Assembly (NCBI GenBank): GCA_012798055.1
Contig: JAAZOA010000145.1
Span: 1-7,111 of the forward strand
Origin: Syntrophomonadaceae bacterium
GTDB lineage: Bacteria > Bacillota > Syntrophomonadia > Syntrophomonadales > Syntrophomonadaceae
DNA: 7,111 nt
Reading direction: 5' to 3'
Position numbers and translations under genes: made by a program. The notes under the pieces are model-generated. The model had not been told where the DNA came from and searched no databases. It worked only from the letters and a program-made list of their open reading frames with translations. Position 1 is the first letter of the stretch; the number at the start of each line of letters is the position of its first letter. Shown one piece after another: positions 1 to 5,277 of this stretch.

Positions 1-402
1 AGCTTGGCCAAATATTTTTACAACCGGGCTATTGAAGAAGAAGGCGAAGGTATGGTGAATGAGGAAAGCTTCCGCTACGAGGGGCCCAAACCCCACACCA
101 AAGAGGTGGCGCTGGTTATGCTGGCTGATGCCGTTGAGGCAGCCGTACGTTCTCTCAACAACCCCGACATAAACAGTATCAACGCCATGGTGCAAAAAAT
201 TATCCGCGATAAACTGAATGACCGGCAACTTGAAGAGTGTGATCTGACCTTCAAGAATTTGGATGAGATAGCCAACAGTTTTTGCAAGGTTTTGGAAGGA
301 GTCTATCATAAGCGGATCGAATACCCGGATATAGTAAAGGAATTTAGCCGAAGGAGTGAATACTTTGGAGACCATGATCATCAACCAGCAGGCCAAAGTT
401 AA
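1..402 (+). CDS. pgpH: PgpH/YqfF-type HD-domain phosphodiesterase, C-terminal part (5' truncated)
   Basis: The reading frame is open from base 1 and ends at TAA 400-402, so this is the C-terminal tail (about 133 residues) of a longer protein. It matches the end of the 7TMR-HD family (B. subtilis YqfF, Listeria PgpH), membrane proteins whose cytoplasmic HD domain hydrolyses cyclic di-AMP. Recognisable family signatures are FRYEGPKPHTKE at bases 70-105, followed by VMLADAVEAAVRSL. The Asp of LAD (codon 127-129) fits the last metal-binding Asp of the HD domain. A LEGVYHKRIEYPD stretch near the end is also typical. The membrane segments and the main H...HD motif would lie upstream, outside the window. 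The last 38 bases probably also encode the start of ybeY. Position immediately before ybeY matches the Bacillus/Clostridia order phoH-yqfF-ybeY. The family call is firm; c-di-AMP as substrate is inferred from homologues. Confidence 0.9.
   Translation, partial: SLAKYFYNRAIEEEGEGMVNEESFRYEGPKPHTKEVALVMLADAVEAAVRSLNNPDINSINAMVQKIIRDKLNDRQLEECDLTFKNLDEIANSFCKVLEGVYHKRIEYPDIVKEFSRRSEYFGDHDHQPAGQS
351..356 (+). promoter_or_regulatory. ybeY ribosome binding site, inside the pgpH coding region
   Basis: AAGGAG lies within the 3' end of pgpH. It is 8 nt before TTG 365, an ideal distance, but overlaps GTG 356 and is 17 nt from ATG 374. It therefore favours TTG as the ybeY start and suggests translational coupling to pgpH. 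Confidence 0.65.
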
Positions 403-835
403 TTATGGCCGGGAGTTGCAGAAGGTGATCACCACGGTGGCCAAAGCCACCGCCAAGATGATGAAAATACCTGTGAGGTCCGAAGTGAGCATCCTGTTAC
501 TTGATAACAAGCATATCAGAGAACTCAACCACCTCTATCGCGGCCAGAACAGGTCTACCGATGTGCTTGCCTTTGCCATGAACGAACTGGGGGAAAACGA
601 ACCCGAGTATGATTCTTCAGCTGAGGGGAATGTGCTGGGTGATATCGTGATCTCCCTGGAACAGGCCCTGCGTCAGAGCCAAGATTACGGTCACAGCTTG
701 GAAAGAGAAGTCGGTTTTTTGGTGGCTCACGGCATGCTCCACCTGCTAGGGTTCGATCACGACAATGACGCCGGGGAAAAGGTAATGCGTGAATGGCAGG
801 AAAAAATATTGCAGAGTGTCGGCCTGGAAAGGTAG
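365..835 (+). CDS. ybeY: Endoribonuclease YbeY (16S rRNA maturation)
   Basis: YbeY is a small metal-dependent RNase needed for 16S rRNA 3' end processing and 70S ribosome quality control. The protein carries the family zinc motif H-x3-H-x5-H as HGMLHLLGFDH, with H122, H126 and H132 from the TTG start. It also has the STDVLAFAM and LGDIVIS segments typical of the fold. I chose TTG 365 because AAGGAG at 351-356 lies 8 nt upstream and because the resulting 156-residue protein lines up end to end with the roughly 157-residue B. subtilis homologue as I recall it. GTG 356 sits on top of the Shine-Dalgarno sequence, and ATG 374 has only a poor one. The gene overlaps pgpH by 38 nt in another frame and is followed 9 nt later by dgkA, so all three are probably one transcript. 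Function is confident; the exact start is less so. Confidence 0.94.
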   Translation: METMIINQQAKVNYGRELQKVITTVAKATAKMMKIPVRSEVSILLLDNKHIRELNHLYRGQNRSTDVLAFAMNELGENEPEYDSSAEGNVLGDIVISLEQALRQSQDYGHSLEREVGFLVAHGMLHLLGFDHDNDAGEKVMREWQEKILQSVGLER

Positions 836-844
836 ACTAGACAG

Positions 845-1201
845 ATGAGCAGGTTGATCAGTAGTTTTGCTTGTGCCATAAAAGGTGTTCTATATGCAAT
901 TCAAAGCGGAACCAACATGAAGATACACCTGCTGGCGGCAGCGACCGCAGTAGCTGCGGGTTGGTGGCTCAAAATAACAGCCCTGGAATGGGCGGTAATC
1001 AGTATGACCATATTTTTCGTCCTGGCAGCGGAAACCTTCAACTCGGCTGTAGAGACCACCGTTGACCTGGTAACCAAGGAGCGAAATCCCCTGGCTGGCC
1101 GGGCCAAGGATCTGGCCGCGGGGGGAGTTCTGCTGGCCGCGGTAAATGCCCTGGTGGTGGCAGGCCTGATATTGCTGCCCAAGGCTTTGAACCGTTTGTA
1201 A
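845..1201 (+). CDS. dgkA: DgkA-family lipid kinase, probable undecaprenol kinase
   Basis: This is a 118-residue integral membrane kinase of the prokaryotic DgkA family. Gram-positive members mainly phosphorylate undecaprenol to undecaprenyl phosphate, feeding the lipid carrier pool for cell wall synthesis; proteobacterial ones use diacylglycerol. Three hydrophobic segments are visible at about residues 29-45, 48-62 and 91-111. The active-site signature AETFNSAVE (E63, N66, E70) and the AKDLAAGG segment (K88, D89) are intact, as is NMKIH near residue 24. Oddly, residue 22 is Gly (codon GGA 908-910), where homologues usually have Glu in a T-E-R-N context (E28 of the E. coli enzyme). The Shine-Dalgarno sequence is weak (AAAGG 828-832, 12 nt from ATG) and lies in the end of ybeY, suggesting coupling. 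cdd follows after 22 nt. Substrate preference is inferred from lineage. Confidence 0.93.
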   Translation: MSRLISSFACAIKGVLYAIQSGTNMKIHLLAAATAVAAGWWLKITALEWAVISMTIFFVLAAETFNSAVETTVDLVTKERNPLAGRAKDLAAGGVLLAAVNALVVAGLILLPKALNRL

Positions 1202-1223
1202 GATCGATGATCGGAGAAAAGAC

Positions 1224-1637
1224 ATGAACCTTGCCGAGTTGGTGAATATAGCTCGACAGGCCCAGACCCAGGCTTATGCTCCTTATTCTGGCTTCAGGGT
1301 GGGAGCTGCTTTGTTGGGTAGGGACGGAACAGTATTTACCGGTGTAAACGTGGAAAATGCATCTTACGGACTATCGATCTGCGCTGAGCGCAACGCGGTC
1401 TTTAAAGCCGTGACTGCCGGCGAGCGCGAATTCGTGGCCTTGGCGATAACCTCCAGCGGATCGGGCTATGTTTACCCTTGTGGGGCTTGTTTGCAGGTCC
1501 TGGCCGAATTTTCCCCCCATATCCAAGTTATAGTTACCGATGAGAGCGATAACAACAGAGTGTACGATTTGAGTGAGCTGCTGCCCCAGGTCTTTACCTG
1601 GTCGGGCAAACAAAACTCACCCAGTGGGGGCTTGTAA
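1224..1637 (+). CDS. cdd: Cytidine deaminase
   Basis: The enzyme converts cytidine and deoxycytidine to uridine and deoxyuridine in pyrimidine salvage; it is cytosolic and small members are homotetrameric. At 137 residues it is the usual size for this form. AYAPYSGFRVGAAL (17-30) is the nucleoside-binding N-terminal motif. CAERNA supplies zinc ligand C53 and proton shuttle E55, and PCGAC supplies C86 and C89, giving the three-cysteine zinc site. R56 follows E55, as in B. subtilis. The C-terminus has the family LLP-x2-F element. ATG 1224 has GGAG at 1213-1216, 7 nt upstream. It sits between dgkA and era exactly as in Bacillus. A 64-nt gap before era contains no convincing terminator. With deoC downstream, the operon holds two nucleoside-catabolism enzymes. 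Confidence 0.97.
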   Translation: MNLAELVNIARQAQTQAYAPYSGFRVGAALLGRDGTVFTGVNVENASYGLSICAERNAVFKAVTAGEREFVALAITSSGSGYVYPCGACLQVLAEFSPHIQVIVTDESDNNRVYDLSELLPQVFTWSGKQNSPSGGL

Positions 1638-1701
1638 ATATTTAACACAACCCGGTATGGGTTCCCAGTCGTGATGATCCGAGCAGGAGGTTTAAACAAT
1701 A

Positions 1702-2583
1702 GTGAAATCTGGATTTGTTAGCATCATAGGCCGGCCCAATGTAGGTAAATCAACGCTGATAAACAAATTGATCGGGGCCAAGATAGCCATAGTATCAGAT
1801 AAACCCCAGACCACCAGGACCAGGATCCAGGGGATCCTGACCAAGGATGAGGGACAGATCATTTTTGTGGATACCCCCGGTATTCACAAACCCAAGCATC
1901 TTCTGGGCGAATATATGCTGCAGATCTCTACCCAGAGCTTGAGCGAGGTTGACTTGATATACTACATGACCGATGCCAGCCGCCCCTTTGGAGCCGGCGA
2001 ACAATATATCATTGAACAGCTCAAAACCTCTCCAATACCGGTGTTCCTTGTGGTCAATAAAATAGACCTGGTGAGCGACCAACAGCTGAAAGAGTTCGTA
2101 CAGCCTTTCTATGGCCAGATGAACTTTGCCGAGCACATCCCGATATCTGCGGCTAATGGAACCAATTTGGCGGACCTGCTGGAAAAGACCCTGCAGTATC
2201 TGCCGGAAGGACCGCTCTATTACCCTGCCGATGACCTGACTGACCAGCCGGTTTCATTTATAGTTGCCGAACTTATTCGGGAGAAGGCCTTGATTTTAAC
2301 CAGGGATGAGGTCCCTCATTCCCTGGCGGTTGTCGTGGAGGAGTTCAGGTACCAGGGGACCGGGAAAATATATGTACGTGCGGTGATACACACGGAGAGG
2401 GATTCACAGAAGGCCATTATTATTGGCAAGAATGGCCAGATGCTGAAAAAAATCGGTGCCGAGTCGCGTATCGATATCGAAAAAATGCTGGAGACATCGG
2501 TATATCTTGATCTCTGGGTAAAAGTGAAAAAGAATTGGCGGGATAATGCAAACAATCTGAGTCAACTGGGTTATCGGCCATAA
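1702..2583 (+). CDS. era: GTPase Era
   Basis: Era is an essential GTPase that binds the 3' end of 16S rRNA and assists 30S subunit assembly. The 293-residue protein has a full G domain: G1 GRPNVGKST (10-18), G2 around TTRTR (37-41), G3 DTPG (57-60), G4 NKID (119-122) and G5 SAA (149-151). The C-terminal half is a type II KH RNA-binding domain with the GKNG loop at 242-245 and the usual end NLSQLGY. The start is GTG at 1702, supported by AGGAGG within 1685-1690 (11 nt upstream) and by the family N-terminus K-S-G-F-V. Length and motifs are complete. Its presence with ybeY puts two 16S rRNA maturation factors in one cluster. A 55-nt gap separates it from deoC. Confidence 0.98.
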   Translation: MKSGFVSIIGRPNVGKSTLINKLIGAKIAIVSDKPQTTRTRIQGILTKDEGQIIFVDTPGIHKPKHLLGEYMLQISTQSLSEVDLIYYMTDASRPFGAGEQYIIEQLKTSPIPVFLVVNKIDLVSDQQLKEFVQPFYGQMNFAEHIPISAANGTNLADLLEKTLQYLPEGPLYYPADDLTDQPVSFIVAELIREKALILTRDEVPHSLAVVVEEFRYQGTGKIYVRAVIHTERDSQKAIIIGKNGQMLKKIGAESRIDIEKMLETSVYLDLWVKVKKNWRDNANNLSQLGYRP

Positions 2584-2638
2584 ACACAGCCGTCGGTGTA
2601 AATGAGTGGAAAGATTATAGCGCAAAGGAGTTGGGGAG

Positions 2639-3307
2639 ATGGACATAGCAGCCTTTTTGGACAGTACTGACCTGAGAGCTGATGCCAGCGCGGCCGAAAT
2701 AGAGGCATTGTGCCGGGAGGCAGTCCAGCTCAACATGGCTGCAGTATGCGTGCATCCTTATCGCTTGAAATTGGCCCAATCGATCCTGGGGGGAAGCGGG
2801 GTTAAGTTGTGTACGGTGATAGGATTTCCCCTGGGTGCTGAAGGATTGGAATCCAAGGTCTACGCAGCCGAAAAGGCCCTGGCCCAGGGCGCGGATGAAT
2901 TGGACATGGTTATAAATATCGGGGCTGTCAAGGATGAAGATTATTTTACAGTCATGCGGGAAATTGAAGCTGTGCTGGCTCTGAAAAGCAAATACCGGTT
3001 CCTCTTGAAAGCCATAGTGGAGACAGCTCTATTGACTGGCCCCGAACTGGCTACGCTGACCATCTATCTAAGCCAGGCTGGGGCCGATTTCATCAAAACA
3101 TCCACCGGCTTTGCTGCCCGGGGAGTCAACCTGGAGGATATTGAGATAATTAAAGGTCATCGGGAAGAAACCTTGAAGATAAAGGCCTCGGGAGGTATAA
3201 GAGACCTTAACTTCGCCCTGGAACTCATCGAGGCCGGGGTTGAACGACTGGGCACCAGTGCAGCCGGACAGTTGGTGCAGCAATACCGATTGCGGAAAAA
3301 TCCCTGA
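2639..3307 (+). CDS. deoC: Deoxyribose-phosphate aldolase
   Basis: DeoC reversibly cleaves 2-deoxyribose 5-phosphate into glyceraldehyde 3-phosphate and acetaldehyde, the last step of deoxynucleoside catabolism. The 222-residue protein is the normal size for the short bacterial form and is a TIM-barrel class I aldolase. Key residues are visible: D89 in DELDMVINIG, Schiff-base lysine K153 in FIKTSTGF, and K182 in IKASGGIR. CTVIGFPLG is also conserved. The N-terminal D-H-T-L-L-K element common in relatives reads D-S-T-D-L-R (residues 8-13) here. ATG 2639 has AAAGGAG at 2624-2630, 8 nt upstream. It lies between era and recO, where Bacillus has a small protein (YqzL), and probably shares the operon with cdd, with which it is functionally linked. 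recO begins 43 nt downstream. Confidence 0.97.
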   Translation: MDIAAFLDSTDLRADASAAEIEALCREAVQLNMAAVCVHPYRLKLAQSILGGSGVKLCTVIGFPLGAEGLESKVYAAEKALAQGADELDMVINIGAVKDEDYFTVMREIEAVLALKSKYRFLLKAIVETALLTGPELATLTIYLSQAGADFIKTSTGFAARGVNLEDIEIIKGHREETLKIKASGGIRDLNFALELIEAGVERLGTSAAGQLVQQYRLRKNP

Positions 3308-3350
3308 CCTTGCCGGATTCCTTCAAGAGGTTCCTGAATGGGGAAACAAC

Positions 3351-4109
3351 ATGTATTATCAGAGCCGTTCGATTGTATTGAAAAACCGTGATTTGCGGGA
3401 CAGCGACCAGATCCTGACCATATTTACCGAGAAGGAGGGCAAGGTCACGGCGGTCGCTAAAGGCGTCAAAAAAACCAAGAGCAGCCTCCGGGGCTGCACC
3501 CAGCCATTCTGCCACTCCTCGCTGTATTTTAACCGCGGCCGGGATATGGATTTGATAACCCAGGGAAGGATAATAGATTTTTTCGGCAATTCCCGGGAAG
3601 ACATCACCCGCACCCTCTATTCCATGTACATGATGGAGCTGCTGGACAAAAGCCTGCTGGAAAGGGTTCCGCTGCCCCAACTATATGCAGCACTGGCCCG
3701 AGTGTTGGAACTCATCAACCAGCAGGGCCTGGACCTGATGCTTGTCAGGTATTTCGAAAGCCGGCTGCTGGTCAATTTGGGCTACAAACCAATCATGGAC
3801 CAATGTGCTCATTGTGGCAGTAAAGAGCTTCGAAATTCCCCTTTCAGCCTGCAAGAAGGCGGCTTGTTGTGCCCGGTTTGCATGGAACGCGGCCAGCATC
3901 TCATGATATTGCGGGGTGAAACTGCGGCTCTGGTCAGGCTCCTTTGTGAAGGTTCCATACAGGCTGTGCAGAGAGTGAAGGCTTCTCCCCTTGCCAGTCA
4001 GCAATTGGAGATTGTTTTGGAGAAGTATCTCGAGTACCACCTGGAGAGAAGATTCAAGGTGAAGAACACTATCCGTTTATTGAAGCGGACCCTGGCTGTT
4101 TCCAATTGA
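3351..4109 (+). CDS. recO: DNA repair protein RecO
   Basis: RecO anneals single-stranded DNA and, with RecR, loads RecA onto SSB-coated DNA in the RecFOR pathway. The 252-residue protein is close to the B. subtilis length. The N-terminal OB-fold begins MYYQSRSIVLKNRDLRDSD and contains the KGVKKTKSSLRG segment. The C-terminal half is helical, with a four-cysteine zinc-finger: C152 and C155 in CAHC, C174 and C177 in CPVC. ATG 3351 is preferred; the frame is open further upstream into deoC, but there is no credible start there and the ATG matches the family N-terminus. Its Shine-Dalgarno sequence is weak (GGGG 3340-3343, 7 nt away). The stop codon overlaps the -35 box of the probable glyQS promoter. 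The gene is conserved just before glyQS in Firmicutes. Confidence 0.96.
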   Translation: MYYQSRSIVLKNRDLRDSDQILTIFTEKEGKVTAVAKGVKKTKSSLRGCTQPFCHSSLYFNRGRDMDLITQGRIIDFFGNSREDITRTLYSMYMMELLDKSLLERVPLPQLYAALARVLELINQQGLDLMLVRYFESRLLVNLGYKPIMDQCAHCGSKELRNSPFSLQEGGLLCPVCMERGQHLMILRGETAALVRLLCEGSIQAVQRVKASPLASQQLEIVLEKYLEYHLERRFKVKNTIRLLKRTLAVSN

Positions 4110-4135
4110 CAAGCCCCGGGTGGGGTTGTTAAACT
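4106..4135 (+). promoter_or_regulatory. Probable sigma-A promoter for glyQS
   Basis: A perfect -35 hexamer TTGACA lies at 4106-4111. After an 18-nt spacer comes TAAACT (4130-4135), four of six matches to TATAAT, preceded by TG at 4127-4128 as in extended -10 promoters. The predicted start is near 4142, just upstream of the T-box stem I. The -35 box includes the recO stop codon TGA (4107-4109). This is inferred from sequence only. Confidence 0.6.
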
Positions 4136-4141
4136 ATTCAT

Positions 4142-4340
4142 GAATTTAATAGCCAGACGATGATGGAGAAGAGTAGGGTAAGCCGCCTGACACAGAAAGC
4201 CGGGCAGGATGGAAACCGGTTCAGGACTTAGCTGAAGGCGCTTCGGAGCAGGCAGGCATTTACGAGGTGGGCCACGTGCCAAGCAGGGTGGAACCGCGGG
4301 TTGATCCCGTCCCTGTTGGGTAACGGGCATCTTTTATTTT
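4142..4340 (+). promoter_or_regulatory. Glycine-responsive T-box riboswitch (glyQS leader)
   Basis: This leader senses uncharged tRNA-Gly and controls transcription of glyQS. Stem I can be paired by eye: GAAG 4168-4171 with CTTC 4241-4244, TAAG 4179-4182 with CTTA 4227-4230, CCTGA 4186-4190 with TCAGG 4221-4225, CCGG 4200-4203 with CCGG 4216-4219. The distal part carries AGAAAG and GGATGGAAA, resembling the conserved AG-bulge and apical loop. The specifier loop has the S-turn AGTA (4172-4175) opposite GAAGGC, giving specifier codon GGC at 4237-4239 (glycine, read by anticodon GCC). The T-box core AGGGTGGAACCGCGG is at 4285-4299. Its TGGA (4289-4292) would pair with UCCA, fitting the U discriminator usual in bacterial tRNA-Gly. 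The antiterminator pairs CAGGG 4284-4288 with CCCTG 4311-4315 and GCGGG 4296-4300 with CCCGT 4306-4310, leaving the TGGAACC bulge. The exact 5' end is inferred. Confidence 0.95.
4303..4340 (+). terminator. Intrinsic terminator of the T-box leader
   Basis: The 5' arm GAT-CCCGT-CCC (4303-4313) pairs with GGG 4318-4320, ACGGG 4323-4327 and ATC 4329-4331, with loop TGTT and small bulges at TA and C. The T-rich run TTTTATTTT follows at 4332-4340. CCCGT and CCC are also needed for the antiterminator, so the two folds exclude each other, as expected when charged tRNA favours termination. Confidence 0.87.
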
Positions 4341-4362
4341 AGGGCAAATAGGAGGAAGGTAT

Positions 4363-5277
4363 ATGAATTTCCAGCAGCTGATCATGAATCTGCAAAACTA
4401 CTGGGGGGAGCGGGGCTGTATTATCCAGCAGCCCTATGACCTGGAAAAAGGAGCCGGTACTATGAACCCGGCGACATTCCTGCGCAGCCTGGGACCCGAA
4501 CCATGGAAGGTGGCCTATGTAGAACCCTCCAGGCGTCCTACCGACGGGAGGTATGGAGAGAATCCCAACCGCCTGCAGCACTACTACCAATTCCAGGTTA
4601 TTCTGAAACCCTCTCCCGACGATGTTTTGGAACTCTATTTCGAGAGCCTCCGCCAGCTGGGTATCGATCCGGACATGCATGACTTGCGCCTGGTCGAGGA
4701 CAATTGGGAATCCCCGACTTTGGGGGCTTGGGGCTTGGGTTGGGAGGTTTGGCTGGACGGTATGGAGATTACCCAGTTCACTTATTTCCAACAGTGCGGC
4801 AGTTTTGACTGCTATCCGGTCTGTGCGGAGATAACGTATGGTTTGGAACGTATTGCGATGTATATCCAGAACAAGGAAAACGTCTTCGATATTGAGTGGG
4901 TGGAAGGGATAAGTTATGGAGACGTCCATCACCAGTCGGAAGTGGATTATTCGCATTACAACTTCACAGTCTCTGATATACCGACGCTGATCAATATGTT
5001 CAATCTCTGTGAAGAAGAAGCTCGCCGGGTTTTGGCCCGGCAACTTCCCCAGCCGGCTTATGATTATGTTTTGAAGTGCTCCCACCTCTTTAACCTCCTT
5101 GATGCCAGGGGAGCCATCAGTGTAACTGAAAGAACCGGTTATATCGCCCGGGTCCGCAACCTGGCGCGGACAGTTGCCAAAGAATACCTGGAGCAGAGGG
5201 CTCGTATGGGCTACCCCCTGATCAAGGATGAAAAATTACGCCAGGAAATTATTAAAGCCGAGGAGGTGCTGGGATAA
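4363..5277 (+). CDS. glyQ: Glycyl-tRNA synthetase alpha subunit
   Basis: GlyQ is the catalytic class II subunit of the bacterial two-subunit (alpha2beta2) glycyl-tRNA synthetase; it activates glycine with ATP and charges tRNA-Gly together with GlyS. The protein has 304 residues, a typical length. Conserved blocks include IIQQPYDLEKGAGTMNPATF (20-39), VEPSRRPTDGRYGENPNRLQ (53-72, containing motif 2-like arginines), WEVWLDGMEITQFTYFQQ, and the motif 3 element ITYGLERIAMY (157-167, Arg163). ATG 4363 has AGGAGG at 4350-4355, 7 nt upstream. Expression is governed by the glycine T-box just ahead. The stop TAA (5275-5277) shares one base with the glyS ATG, so the subunits are translationally coupled, suiting a fixed-stoichiometry complex. 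No anomaly seen. Confidence 0.99.
   Translation: MNFQQLIMNLQNYWGERGCIIQQPYDLEKGAGTMNPATFLRSLGPEPWKVAYVEPSRRPTDGRYGENPNRLQHYYQFQVILKPSPDDVLELYFESLRQLGIDPDMHDLRLVEDNWESPTLGAWGLGWEVWLDGMEITQFTYFQQCGSFDCYPVCAEITYGLERIAMYIQNKENVFDIEWVEGISYGDVHHQSEVDYSHYNFTVSDIPTLINMFNLCEEEARRVLARQLPQPAYDYVLKCSHLFNLLDARGAISVTERTGYIARVRNLARTVAKEYLEQRARMGYPLIKDEKLRQEIIKAEEVLG

Noticed and set aside
1649..1663. Small hairpin AACCC-GGTAT-GGGTT between cdd and era
   Set aside because: It has only a 5-bp stem with no following T-tract, so it is not a convincing terminator or regulatory element.
2602..2670. Possible 22-codon ORF starting ATGAGTGGAAAG upstream of deoC
   Set aside because: It has no ribosome binding site, overlaps deoC in another frame, and does not look like YqzL or any known small protein.
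3240..3350. Upstream extension of recO into deoC
   Set aside because: The frame is open, but no well-placed start with a ribosome binding site exists there, and ATG 3351 gives the family N-terminus M-Y-Y-Q-S-R.
3225..3680. 151-codon minus-strand open frame over deoC end and recO
   Set aside because: It is a shadow of the conserved plus-strand genes with no recognisable domain.
4339..5085. 248-codon open frame on the minus strand opposite glyQ
   Set aside because: It is antisense to a fully conserved glyQ, resembles no family I know, and its composition follows from the codon bias of glyQ.
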